A DNA stretch of 64,000 bases from assembly GCA_011742915.1 (NCBI GenBank), contig JAAQTN010000015.1, positions 36,315 to 100,314 on the forward strand, written 5' to 3'. The DNA comes from Billgrantia desiderata. Its GTDB lineage: Bacteria; Pseudomonadota; Gammaproteobacteria; Pseudomonadales; Halomonadaceae. The first letter of the stretch is position 1. Each line of letters opens with the position of its first letter. A model generated the notes under the pieces. It ran no database searches, was not told the origin of the DNA, and saw only the letters and a list, made by a program, of their open reading frames with translations. This document shows, one piece after another, positions 38,211-46,251 of the stretch. The translations under genes and the position numbers were made by a program.

Positions 38211-39887
38211 ATGAGTGCTATCGTTCTGCTGATCCTGGGTCTAGGCGGAATGGCAGCGGGGTATTTCCTTTACTCGCGCTTCATTGCCACCAAGATCTAT
38301 CGTCTCGATCCCGACTTCAAGACGCCTGCTCACGAATACGAAGACGGGGTGGATTTCGTTCCCACCAATCGATTCATCCTCTGGGGTCATCATTTCACCT
38401 CGGTGGCCGGTGCCGCGCCCATCGTCGGGCCTGCCATTGCGGTCATCTGGGGCTGGCTGCCGGCCTTCCTGTGGGTCGTGCTGGGCACCATCTTCTTCGC
38501 CGGGGTTCACGATTTCGGCGCGATCTGGGCCAGCGTGCGCAACAAGGCCAAATCCGTCGGTGCCCTGACCGGCGACGTCGTCGGCAAGCGCGCCCGCAGC
38601 ATCTTCATGATCGTCATCTTCCTCGTATTGCTGATGGTGAACGCGGTATTCGCCGTGGTCATCGCCGGTTTGATGATGAACTTCTCCACCGCGGTGGTGC
38701 CGGTCTGGGGCGCGATCCTGGTGGCGTTGATCATCGGCCAGTTGATTTACCGGCGCATTCTCAGCCTGCCGGTCGTCTCCATTCTCGGGGTCATTGCGCT
38801 CTACGTGCTGATCTTCATCGGCCCTGCCGTACCGGTACAGATGCCTGCCGAGGTGGGTGGGCTCTCCGGTAACGCCGTGTGGATCCTGATCCTGTTCGGC
38901 TACGCCGCAATTGCCTCGCTGTTGCCGGTATGGGTGCTGCTGCAGCCACGTGACTACATCAACGGCTTGCAGCTGTTCATCGGTTTGATCGTGCTCTACG
39001 GCTCGATCCTGTTCCTCAACCCGACGCTGGTGGCGCCGGCCATCAACCCGGACGTGCCGGCAGGAACGCCTTCGATGATACCGCTGCTGTTCGTCACCAT
39101 TGCCTGTGGCGCCATCTCGGGCTTCCACGGCCTGGTCTCTTCCGGCACCACGTCCAAGCAGCTCAACAAGGAAACCGACGCCCGCTTCGTCGGCTACTTC
39201 GGTGCCGTGGGTGAGGGCATGCTGGCGCTGGCCGCCATCCTTGCCGCTACCGCCGGTTTCGCCACCTTCGCCGACTGGCAGGCGATGTACACCGCCTTCG
39301 GCCAGGGCGGCGTCAATGCCTTCGTCGAGGGTGGGGCCTACATGATCCACAACGGCCTGGGCCTCAACGAAGTGACCGCGGCCACGCTGCTCACGGTCAT
39401 GGCGGCGCTGTTTGCCGGCACCACCATGGATACCGGCCTGCGCCTGCAGCGCTACATCTTCCAGGAGTGGGGTGAAATCTATAACCAGCCGTGGATGAAG
39501 AAGAACGCCCCGGCAACCCTGCTGGCCGTGGGCAGCTGTCTGCTGCTGGCCTTCGGCGCGGGTGGGGCGGACGGTACCGGCGGCATGATCATCTGGCCGC
39601 TGTTCGGTACCACCAACCAGCTGTTGGCCGGCCTGACGCTGCTGGTCATCACGGTCATGCTGGTTCGCCTGCGTCGCCCCATGTGGTACACCCTGGTGCC
39701 GCTGTGCTTCCTGCTGGTGATGACCATCGCGGCACTGCTGATCCAGCTGCGCGCCTTCTTCGAGCAAGGCAACTACTTCCTGCTGTTCCTCGACATCGTG
39801 GTGCTGATTGCGGCGATCCTGGTCGCCATGGAGTGCGCCTCGGCGCTCAAGCGTTCGCGGGAGGAAATGGCCGAGCAGCAGGAGTGA
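38211..39887 (+). CDS. cstA: Carbon starvation protein CstA family transporter, short form
   Basis: Inner-membrane transporter of the CstA family, which imports pyruvate and possibly peptides under carbon limitation. The 558-residue product has many membrane helices and the family motifs DFVPTNRFILWGHHFTSVAG, GPAIAVIWGWLPAFLWVVLG, FFAGVHDFGA, SGFHGLVSSGTTSKQL and the late LFGTTNQLLAGL. It is shorter than E. coli CstA (about 700). AAAAAGGAG precedes the ATG. Immediately downstream are a small Cys-Cys-ended protein and an ArsA/Get3-like ATPase rather than the usual YbdD. Catabolite or acetate control is plausible from the leader repeats but not shown. Confidence 0.93.
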   Translation: MSAIVLLILGLGGMAAGYFLYSRFIATKIYRLDPDFKTPAHEYEDGVDFVPTNRFILWGHHFTSVAGAAPIVGPAIAVIWGWLPAFLWVVLGTIFFAGVHDFGAIWASVRNKAKSVGALTGDVVGKRARSIFMIVIFLVLLMVNAVFAVVIAGLMMNFSTAVVPVWGAILVALIIGQLIYRRILSLPVVSILGVIALYVLIFIGPAVPVQMPAEVGGLSGNAVWILILFGYAAIASLLPVWVLLQPRDYINGLQLFIGLIVLYGSILFLNPTLVAPAINPDVPAGTPSMIPLLFVTIACGAISGFHGLVSSGTTSKQLNKETDARFVGYFGAVGEGMLALAAILAATAGFATFADWQAMYTAFGQGGVNAFVEGGAYMIHNGLGLNEVTAATLLTVMAALFAGTTMDTGLRLQRYIFQEWGEIYNQPWMKKNAPATLLAVGSCLLLAFGAGGADGTGGMIIWPLFGTTNQLLAGLTLLVITVMLVRLRRPMWYTLVPLCFLLVMTIAALLIQLRAFFEQGNYFLLFLDIVVLIAAILVAMECASALKRSREEMAEQQE

Positions 39888-39902
39888 ATCGCGGAGGACG
39901 AC

Positions 39903-40205
39903 ATGCACGACGATCATGACAAACCGCATGATCCTCGTCTCGAAAGGATTCGGGCCTGGCTCAGCCAGGCCCGTTTCTTCGCCGAGGAGGTCTACTCCTC
40001 GCGCTACCGCGGGGCCATCGCCCGGGCCCGCCGTGACGAGGACGACCTGTTCATGCTGCTGGTCTTCTCGGAGATGATGGGCGTGCCCAATCCGGCCGCC
40101 TATTACACCCTCGAGCTGCAGCCGCTGCTGCTGGAACGCTTCCATGACTGGCACAAGCGTATGGGCATGGAAAGATCGCCATTGGACCACTTCAAATGCT
40201 GTTGA
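39903..40205 (+). CDS. Small protein ending in Cys-Cys (cory-CC-star type)
   Basis: A 100-residue soluble protein that ends exactly in two cysteines (LDHFKCC, stop). The central part includes EEVYSSRYRGAIA and FSEMMGVPNPAAYYTLEL. I recognise it as the small family called cory-CC-star, which occurs beside CstA-type transporters and Get3/ArsA-like ATPases. It has the same terminal Cys-Cys as YbdD/YjiX, the small partner needed by E. coli CstA and BtsT, so an equivalent role is plausible. GGAGGACGAC precedes the ATG; gaps are 15 bases to cstA and 36 to the ATPase gene, so one operon. Confidence 0.85.
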   Translation: MHDDHDKPHDPRLERIRAWLSQARFFAEEVYSSRYRGAIARARRDEDDLFMLLVFSEMMGVPNPAAYYTLELQPLLLERFHDWHKRMGMERSPLDHFKCC

Positions 40206-40241
40206 GAATCCTGGCAGGACACTCGACACGTAGGATTCTGT

Positions 40242-41249
40242 ATGAAGGATTTACTTGATAAACGCCTGCTCTGGGTAGGCGGCAAGGGGGGCGTGGGCAA
40301 GACCACCGTGGCCGCATCCCTGGCGGTACTGGCAGCGCGACGGGAGCGGCGTGTGCTGGTGGTCTCCACCGATCCGGCGCATAGTCTGGGCGACGTGTTC
40401 GATCGCCAGTTGGGCGACGTGCCGCGGCGTCTGCTGCCCAATCTCGATGCCATGGAGATCGACCCGGATGCCGAGGTGGAGGCGCACCTGACGCGGGTCA
40501 CCGAGCAGATGCGTCGCTTCGCGGCACCGCAGATGATGGCGGAGCTCGAGCGCCAGATGCGCTTGACCCGACAGTCGCCGGGAACCCAGGAGGCGGCGCT
40601 GCTGGAGCGGCTCTCGCGGCTCATCACCGCCGAGGACCCCGAGCACGACCTGATCATCTTCGACACTGCCCCCACCGGCCATACCCTGCGCCTGCTCAGC
40701 CTGCCCGAAGCGATGGCCGCCTGGACCGATGGCCTGCTGGCCCACAATCGCAAGTCCGAGGAGCTGGGCAAGGTGTTGTCGCATCTGACGCCCAAGCGCG
40801 GGCGCGACGTTGCCACCCCCTTCGACGACCCCCAGGAGGACCCGCTCAGCGGTCTCGACGAGCGCACCCGGGACGTGGCACGCACCCTGATCGAACGGCG
40901 CCGGCTCTTCCACCAGGCACGCCGTCGGGTCGAGGATCCCGAGTGTACCGGCTTTCTCTTCGTGCTGACCCCGGAGCGGCTGCCGATCCTCGAGACCGCC
41001 CGCGCCGTGGCGGCACTCGAGGCGGTGAAGATCCCGGTGGCCGGCACGCTGGTCAACCGGGTGATTCCCGATGAGGCCGATGGCGACTTCCTGCGCGCTC
41101 GCCGCCAGCAGGAGGCCAGCTACCTGGCACGTATCGATGCCGAGCTGGGCCATCTACCGCGTCCCCGGCTGCCTTGGCTGCCCACCGACGTACAGGGCCT
41201 GGCCACCCTCGAGGAGCTGGCCGACCGGCTGGAAGCGATCGGGTTCTGA
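40242..41249 (+). CDS. TRC40/Get3/ArsA-family ATPase
   Basis: A 335-residue single-domain ATPase of the Get3/ArsA group. It shows the deviant P-loop GGKGGVGKTTVAASLA (from residue 13), switch I STDPAHSLGDVF, switch II FDTAPTGHTLRLL, and the family ending VQGLATLEEL. There is only one Cys, so the CxxC zinc dimer site of eukaryotic Get3 is missing, and no arsenic genes are near. Being third in the cstA operon, it may energise, assemble or load the transporter or its Cys-Cys partner (inference). Classical arsenite-pump ATPase ArsA is a less likely reading. Confidence 0.9.
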   Translation: MKDLLDKRLLWVGGKGGVGKTTVAASLAVLAARRERRVLVVSTDPAHSLGDVFDRQLGDVPRRLLPNLDAMEIDPDAEVEAHLTRVTEQMRRFAAPQMMAELERQMRLTRQSPGTQEAALLERLSRLITAEDPEHDLIIFDTAPTGHTLRLLSLPEAMAAWTDGLLAHNRKSEELGKVLSHLTPKRGRDVATPFDDPQEDPLSGLDERTRDVARTLIERRRLFHQARRRVEDPECTGFLFVLTPERLPILETARAVAALEAVKIPVAGTLVNRVIPDEADGDFLRARRQQEASYLARIDAELGHLPRPRLPWLPTDVQGLATLEELADRLEAIGF

Positions 41250-41396
41250 GAATGGACTGTTTCTGAGCAGAGAGCCTGAGAGTCTGTCGATTGCTGTCGT
41301 GGAGCAATAGTCTCATGTCGGGCACGTGGTGTTGCGAAGGCGTCACTCTGGCTACACTGGCGCCTTTCGAACCACCGGTGATTGGCAGGAGGGACC

Positions 41397-41807
41397 ATGT
41401 CCGACAGCGTGCAACTGATTCAGGATTACTACGCGGCCTTCAACCGCGGCGACTGGGAGGCGATGCTGGCTTGCCTCGACGAGGCGGTGGTGCACGATCT
41501 CAATCAGGGTGAGCGGGAGTACGGTCGCGAGACCTTCCGTGCTTTCCTGGCGCGCATGGACCGTAGCTACGTGGAGCGCCTCGAGGATATCGTCGTCATG
41601 GCCACGGCCGACGGCGCCCGGGCGGCCGCCGAGTACGTGGTGCACGGCGAGTACCGCGCCACCGACGAAGGGCTGCCGCCGGCTCAGGGCCAGCGCTACG
41701 TGCTGCCGGGCGGCGCCTTCTTCGAGGTACGCGACGGCAAGATCGCCCGGGTCACCAATTACTACAACCTGCAGGAGTGGCTGCGCCAGGTGGGGGCCGA
41801 GGCGTGA
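41397..41807 (+). CDS. SnoaL-like (NTF2-fold) protein, ketosteroid-isomerase related
   Basis: A 136-residue single-domain protein of the NTF2-like fold: an N-terminal helix (VQLIQDYYAAFNRGDWEAM), the pocket strand VVHDLNQGEREYGRETFRAF, and the closing strands GAFFEVRDGKIARVTNYYNL. Such proteins are isomerases, hydrolases or ligand binders. ATG 41397 is preceded by AGGAGGG; the frame begins 15 bases earlier at a TTG. The stop shares a base with the start of the nitrilase-family gene (TGATG), so the two proteins are coupled and probably act on the same compound. Confidence 0.85.
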   Translation: MSDSVQLIQDYYAAFNRGDWEAMLACLDEAVVHDLNQGEREYGRETFRAFLARMDRSYVERLEDIVVMATADGARAAAEYVVHGEYRATDEGLPPAQGQRYVLPGGAFFEVRDGKIARVTNYYNLQEWLRQVGAEA

Positions 41808-42733
41808 TGCGGGTCGCGGTGGCCAAGTACCCGATCGGCATGCCGGTGGATTTCGACGCCTTCGCCCGTCGCCAGGCGGCCTGTCTGGGGGAGGCCAAGG
41901 CGCTGGGTGCCCGCATCGCGGTACTCCCCGAGTACCTGAGCCTGGAGCTCGCGGCCGGTTTCGCCGCCGAGGTGCGCGACGACCTGCACGCCTCCCTGGT
42001 GGCGTTGCAGCCGCTGCGTCAGGCCTGGTGCGACCTCTACCGCCGCCTGGCACGGGAGCTCGATCTCTATATCGTGCCGGGCAGTTTCCTGCTCGAGGTG
42101 GGCGAAGGCCGCTACCGTAACCGCGCCGACTGGTTCGCCCCGGACGGCCTGCACGGCTGGCAGGACAAGCTGCAGCTCACCGGCTACGAGAAGTCCAGCG
42201 GCGTGATCGAGCCAGGCGATGCGCTGCACGGGTTCGACTGCGATGGCCACCGGGTGGGGATCGCGGTCTGCTATGACGTGGAGTTCCCGTTGCCGGTGCG
42301 AGCCCAGTACGAGGCCGGAGTGCGCCTGCTACTGGTGCCGAGCTGCACCGACACCGCAGCCGGTGCGACCCGGGTACGGGTGGGCTGTCTGGCCCGGGCG
42401 TTGGAGAACCGCTTCTTCGTGGCTCAGGCGGTCACGGCAGGTGAGGCGGCCTGGAGCCCGGCGTTGGACGTCAACACCGGCGAGGCGACGCTCTACGCTC
42501 CCATGGATCACGGTTTCCCCGCCGATGGGGTGCTGGCCGCCACCCACGGCGAGGCGCTCTGGGCCTGCCACGAGATCGATCTATCGGCCCTGGAGCGTAG
42601 CCGCGAATGTGCCCAGGTGGCCAACGACCGCGACTGGCCCGCTCAGCTTGCTACCCCTCTGCGCCGTTGGGAGGAGGCGATACCCCTGGCCGACGGCATG
42701 CCGGAGACAGAGCAAGTACCGGAGACAGCCTGA
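41807..42733 (+). CDS. Carbon-nitrogen hydrolase (nitrilase superfamily)
   Basis: A 308-residue amidase/nitrilase-type hydrolase with the Glu-Lys-Cys triad: Glu in VLPEYLSLE (about residue 43), Lys in WQDKLQLTGYE (about 120), and Cys in GIAVCYDVEFP (about 156). RLLLVPSCTDT and ARALENRFFVAQAV are family-typical. Cytoplasmic. Related enzymes hydrolyse amides of small amines or act as omega-amidases; substrate cannot be told from sequence. Start overlaps the stop of the SnoaL-like gene. Confidence 0.9.
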   Translation: MRVAVAKYPIGMPVDFDAFARRQAACLGEAKALGARIAVLPEYLSLELAAGFAAEVRDDLHASLVALQPLRQAWCDLYRRLARELDLYIVPGSFLLEVGEGRYRNRADWFAPDGLHGWQDKLQLTGYEKSSGVIEPGDALHGFDCDGHRVGIAVCYDVEFPLPVRAQYEAGVRLLLVPSCTDTAAGATRVRVGCLARALENRFFVAQAVTAGEAAWSPALDVNTGEATLYAPMDHGFPADGVLAATHGEALWACHEIDLSALERSRECAQVANDRDWPAQLATPLRRWEEAIPLADGMPETEQVPETA

Positions 42734-42794
42734 GCCGACAGGGCTCTCAGCGCCGCAGCAGCTGCCGGCGCACTGCCTGTTCGCCGCGTCCCAG

Positions 42795-43496
42795 TCACTC
42801 GTGCAGCGCCCGGGTGCTCTGATTGAGGTGGTAGGCGCGGGGCAGCCAGGCGGCAAGCCCCTCGGGCGGGGGGCTGGTGAACTCGGTGGGCGCCGGCACT
42901 ACGCTCAGGTCCTGGGCCTCGAACTCCGCCACGGCACGCGGCAAGTGCCAGGCCTGTGAGACCAGCGCCACCCGGGCGATGCCGTCGGCGCGCAGCATCT
43001 CGGCGCTCAAGCGTGCATTCTCGGCGGTATTGCGGCTGGCACCCTCCAGCCAGCGCACCGGCACGTCGAACACGTCGCGCAGAGCGGCTGCCATCAGGCT
43101 CGCTTCGGCACTGTTTTCGCCATGCACGCGACCGCCACTGACCAGAATCGGCAGTTCGCTCCGGCGGTGCAGATGGGCGCCGTAAGCCAGGCGGCGCCAG
43201 GTGGGGTTGGCCGGTGCATCGCCCCAGCCGAATTCGGGGGCCTCGTAGTCGCGCCCACCGCCCAGAATGACGATGGCCTCGGCGGTCTCCAGCTGGCTTG
43301 GCGAAGGCGGCGCGTAGGGCTCGAGCCCCTGACGCAGAGCATGACTGGCCATGGGCGTGGCCAGCAGCAGCAGGCTGGCCAGCCCCAGCGTGACCAGCAG
43401 AGCGCCAGACAAGCGCCGGATGCCGAGCATCAGGCCCAGCAGGATGAGCAGCGCGTTGAGCGTCGGGGGCAGCAGTAGAATCTTGAGCTCGCTCAT
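42795..43496 (-). CDS. YdcF-like (DUF218) membrane protein
   Basis: A 233-residue protein with two N-terminal membrane helices (about 12-28 and 36-56) and a periplasmic or cytoplasmic DUF218 domain: AEAIVILGGGRDYEAPEFG, ILVSGGRV, EGASRNTAENARLS and VALVSQAWHLPRAVAEF. The family includes ElyC/SanA/YdcF, linked to envelope integrity. ATG 43496 has CAGGAGTGATCGC before it; the longer open frame is shadow. Starts 5 bases after the carbonic-anhydrase-like gene, so they are co-transcribed. Confidence 0.9.
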   Translation of the reverse strand: MSELKILLLPPTLNALLILLGLMLGIRRLSGALLVTLGLASLLLLATPMASHALRQGLEPYAPPSPSQLETAEAIVILGGGRDYEAPEFGWGDAPANPTWRRLAYGAHLHRRSELPILVSGGRVHGENSAEASLMAAALRDVFDVPVRWLEGASRNTAENARLSAEMLRADGIARVALVSQAWHLPRAVAEFEAQDLSVVPAPTEFTSPPPEGLAAWLPRAYHLNQSTRALHE

Positions 43497-43500
43497 GCGA

Positions 43501-44562
43501 TCACTCCTGTGCCAGGAGTTCCAGTCGGCGGCTAGGCCAATGCACGACCGCGGTTCGCGACAGCATGCTGGCGGCCAGCCGCGGGTGTTCCCGGGAGATG
43601 ACCCGGGCGGCGAACTCCGACAGGAAGCGCGACTTGAGTTCGGCGCGGGCGCGATCCACGCCGATCGCCTCGTAGGGCGTCGAAGCCAGCAGCAGGAAGC
43701 CATCGGCGGGGATCCGCCCGGCCTTCATGTTGGCGTCGATGATGGCGGCGGCGGTGGCGATGGGTTCGGAAAGGTCGGGGCTGTAGGGGCCGACGATCAG
43801 AGCGGTATTGGGCAGGTGCAGGAAGTCGAACCCACGCCCGATGCAGATGACCCACTCGCGATGTTCGATATCCAGCTCGCGAGCGGTGCCGCGCAGGGAG
43901 TCGACGTGCTGCAGGTTGCCTTGCAGCAGCGGCAGCAGGTCGCGGCGGATGTCCCCGGGCATGTCGGGGCACACCTGAGCCACGCGTTGGTCGAGTTCGG
44001 CGCCTTCGGCAAGCGTCAACTCGCCGATGTCGAGGGTGACACCCTCGCTGCCGTGGACGATGAGGGAGTCGGTATCGGTCTCGAAGCCGCACACCAGCGG
44101 GTAGACGTTACGGTGGTCGCGACCGAAGACCTGTTCGGCCTGACGACGTATCTCATTGGCGTGAGCCAGGGCGGCCTCGGCGTCACAGGCGAACCCGGCA
44201 CAGCCGCGGGCCAGGTCGCCGCGAGAGAAGTGATAACTGATGATCAGCAGCACACCGTTGCCGCCATGAATGGCAGCGTGCACGGCATCGGTGAGCATCT
44301 CGCCGAGATAGGGCCAACCCAGGTGGAAGATACCCCCCAGGTTGCGGAAGGGGGTGATGATGCCCAGTGGCGTGCGGGTGGCATGGGGCAGATGTATCCG
44401 TCCATCCATGCACTTCATGGCCAGAATCCGGGTGGGGTGCTTGGCCAGATAGCGCTCGCGGGCCAGCCATGCCGAGGGGCTGCAGAACACGTCGGCATGC
44501 TCGCGTGAAAGTGCGAGCAGTGCCTCGATGCGCTCACCGATGGGGCGGTCGTGTAGTGGCAT
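43501..44562 (-). CDS. Carbonic-anhydrase-like protein (CsoSCA-related)
   Basis: A 353-residue cytoplasmic protein. Residues 51-55 read CMDGR, which fits the CxDxR zinc/Asp-Arg dyad of beta-type carbonic anhydrases. His111 with Cys121 (YHFSRGDLARGCAGF) could supply the other zinc ligands with a His-x9-Cys spacing close to that of carboxysomal CsoSCA rather than the His-x2-Cys of ordinary beta enzymes. No carboxysome or RuBisCO gene is in the window. I infer a CsoSCA-like fold; activity is unproven. No strong ribosome site precedes ATG 44562. Confidence 0.65.
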   Translation of the reverse strand: MPLHDRPIGERIEALLALSREHADVFCSPSAWLARERYLAKHPTRILAMKCMDGRIHLPHATRTPLGIITPFRNLGGIFHLGWPYLGEMLTDAVHAAIHGGNGVLLIISYHFSRGDLARGCAGFACDAEAALAHANEIRRQAEQVFGRDHRNVYPLVCGFETDTDSLIVHGSEGVTLDIGELTLAEGAELDQRVAQVCPDMPGDIRRDLLPLLQGNLQHVDSLRGTARELDIEHREWVICIGRGFDFLHLPNTALIVGPYSPDLSEPIATAAAIIDANMKAGRIPADGFLLLASTPYEAIGVDRARAELKSRFLSEFAARVISREHPRLAASMLSRTAVVHWPSRRLELLAQE

Positions 44563-44654
44563 GGTTCGGCCCGGATTATTGTTGTCGTTCCCGTCTCATC
44601 GTCTCTGACTGTGCCGAATTATGCAAAACCCTCATTCGTCTAATGTGACGACAC

Positions 44655-45290
44655 TCAAATATCCACCTTCTCCTTGTACTCGCACAGATCCTCTATCACG
44701 CAGCTGCCGCAGCGCGGGCGGCGGGCAACGCAGGTGTAGCGCCCGTGCAGGATCAGCCAGTGGTGGGCGTCGTGCAGGAACTCCTTCGGCACATGGCGCA
44801 GCAGCTTCTGCTCGACCTCGACCACGTTCTTGCCCGGGGCGATACGGGTGCGGTTGGAGACCCGGAAAATGTGCGTGTCCACCGCCATGGTGGGCTGCCC
44901 GAAGGCGGTGTTGAGAATCACGTTGGCCGTCTTGCGCCCCACGCCGGGGAGCGCCTCGAGTTCGGCGCGGGTGTCGGGTACCTCACCGCCATGCCGCTCG
45001 ACGAGGATGCGGCAGGTCTTCATCAGGTTCTCGGCCTTGGTGTTGTACAGGCCGATGGTCTTGATGTGCTCCTTGAGCGCATCGAGGCCGAGATCGAGAA
45101 TGGCCTGAGGCGTGTTGGCCACCGGGAACAGCCGTGCGGTGGCCTTGTTGACCCCCACGTCGGTGGCCTGGGCGGAGAGCAGCACGGCCGTGAGCAGCTC
45201 GAAGGGGGTGCTCCAGTCAAGCTCCGTGGTGGGGTTGGGGTTGTGCTCGCGCAGGCGGGAGAAGATCTCGTAACGTTTCTGGGCGTTCAT
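44655..45290 (-). CDS. nth: Endonuclease III
   Basis: Base-excision repair glycosylase/lyase for oxidised pyrimidines. The 211-residue product has the same length as E. coli Nth and the same landmarks: LLSAQATDVGVNKATA, the helix-hairpin-helix LPGVGRKTANVILN with the catalytic Lys, Asp in AVDTHIFRV, and the 4Fe-4S loop Cys-x6-Cys-x2-Cys-x5-Cys (CVARRPRCGSCVIEDLC). ATG 45290 (MNAQKRYEIF) is chosen by homology; ATG 45296 two codons upstream is an alternative. Follows the RnfB-like gene closely, recalling the rsx-nth operon of E. coli. Confidence 0.98.
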   Translation of the reverse strand: MNAQKRYEIFSRLREHNPNPTTELDWSTPFELLTAVLLSAQATDVGVNKATARLFPVANTPQAILDLGLDALKEHIKTIGLYNTKAENLMKTCRILVERHGGEVPDTRAELEALPGVGRKTANVILNTAFGQPTMAVDTHIFRVSNRTRIAPGKNVVEVEQKLLRHVPKEFLHDAHHWLILHGRYTCVARRPRCGSCVIEDLCEYKEKVDI

Positions 45291-45318
45291 TGGCATAACC
45301 GATTCGTGGCGGCAGGGT

Positions 45319-46104
45319 TCATTGTGGCGATTGCGACGCCGCCAGGGCGGCACGCGCCTCCTCGAGCAGTGCGTTGGCTCGCTCGAGCTGAGACTCGGCC
45401 AGGCGGCAGGCCTCCCGGTCATCACGCCGCCGGGCGCTCTCGAACTGCATACGAGCCCTGCGCACCGCCTGCTCGGCTGCCTTGATCGCCATTTGCCGCT
45501 GACGATGCTGTGGGGTCGGGCTCGTGCCGCTGCGCGAGCTTTGTGACTCGCGGCGAATCATGCGCCGCTGCCGCTCCAGGCGCTTCTCCCGCTCCAGACG
45601 TGCCAGCCGCTGTCGGCGTGCGTCATGACGCCTGCGACCCAGTTCCGCGCGACGCGCCAGGTAGGCCTCGCGCTCGGCTTCGTCGCTGGCCGCCTGCCAC
45701 TCGGGGTGTGGTACCAGGTCGATGCAGTCGACCGGGCAGGGCGCAACGCACAGCTCGCAGCCGGTACACTCCGTCGCGATCACACTGTGCATGCGCTTGC
45801 TGGCGCCGAGAATGGCGTCCACCGGACACGCCTGGATGCACTTGGTGCAACCGATGCACTCCGCCTCGCGAATCACGGCGGCCTGCGGCAATTGGGCCGG
45901 CTCCGCAAGAGGGCGCGGCGTACGGCCGGTCAGCTCGGCCAGCCGCGCGACGGTGGCCTCGCCGCCGGGCGGGCAGCGGTTGATCGCCTCGCCCTGGGCA
46001 ATGGCCTCGGCGTAGGGCAGGCAGCCCGGGTGCCCGCACTTACCGCATTGGGTCTGGGGCAGCAGGGCATCGATGGCCTCGATCAGCGTTGCGTCGCGCG
46101 TCAC
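45319..46104 (-). CDS. Soluble RnfB-like iron-sulfur protein
   Basis: A 261-residue ferredoxin-like protein. It has the RnfB cluster domain ([20 protein letters not shown], then INRCPPGG), followed by two 4Fe-4S motifs ([16 protein letters not shown] and [18 protein letters not shown]). The membrane helix that starts a true RnfB is absent, and the C-terminal ~110 residues are a highly charged Arg/Ala/Glu helix of coiled-coil type. No rnfA, C, D, G or E is nearby. GTG 46104 is preferred (AGGAG 5 bases upstream); GTG 46110 is too close to it. It may supply electrons to the Fe-S protein Nth or another partner (inference). Confidence 0.88.
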   Translation of the reverse strand: MTRDATLIEAIDALLPQTQCGKCGHPGCLPYAEAIAQGEAINRCPPGGEATVARLAELTGRTPRPLAEPAQLPQAAVIREAECIGCTKCIQACPVDAILGASKRMHSVIATECTGCELCVAPCPVDCIDLVPHPEWQAASDEAEREAYLARRAELGRRRHDARRQRLARLEREKRLERQRRMIRRESQSSRSGTSPTPQHRQRQMAIKAAEQAVRRARMQFESARRRDDREACRLAESQLERANALLEEARAALAASQSPQ

Positions 46105-46142
46105 GTGCACTCCTGTTGGGCGCCGGTGAATCCAGGAGCCGT

Positions 46143-46148
46143 ATTATA
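46143..46148 (-). promoter_or_regulatory. Candidate -10 element for rnfB-like-nth
   Basis: A perfect TATAAT on the minus strand lies 39 bases before the GTG start. No good -35 hexamer sits at 16-18 bases spacing. Confidence 0.4.
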
Positions 46149-46228
46149 CACGCCTCGGATTGTCGCCGGGCACGTCGCTCGGGTCGTCTTCATGCGCAAG
46201 AAGGTCCGCCGGGCTTTGCCCAGCGGCT

Positions 46229-46251
46229 TGGCCAGGCCAGGCCAGGCCAGG
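46229..46251. repeat. Pentanucleotide tandem repeat after the GGDEF gene
   Basis: GCCAG is repeated four times in a row (46231-46250), with related bases on either side, directly after the stop of the GGDEF gene on the minus strand. Too short for a functional claim; slippage here could not alter the protein since it lies past the stop. Confidence 0.6.

Noticed and set aside
38241-40229. A 662-residue minus-strand frame under cstA
   Set aside because: Shadow of cstA and the next gene; charged and His/Gln/Asp-rich with no fold signature.
40242-41249. Arsenite efflux ATPase ArsA
   Set aside because: No arsB, arsC, arsD or arsR nearby, a single ATPase domain, and too few Cys; the cstA operon context fits the Get3-like group better.
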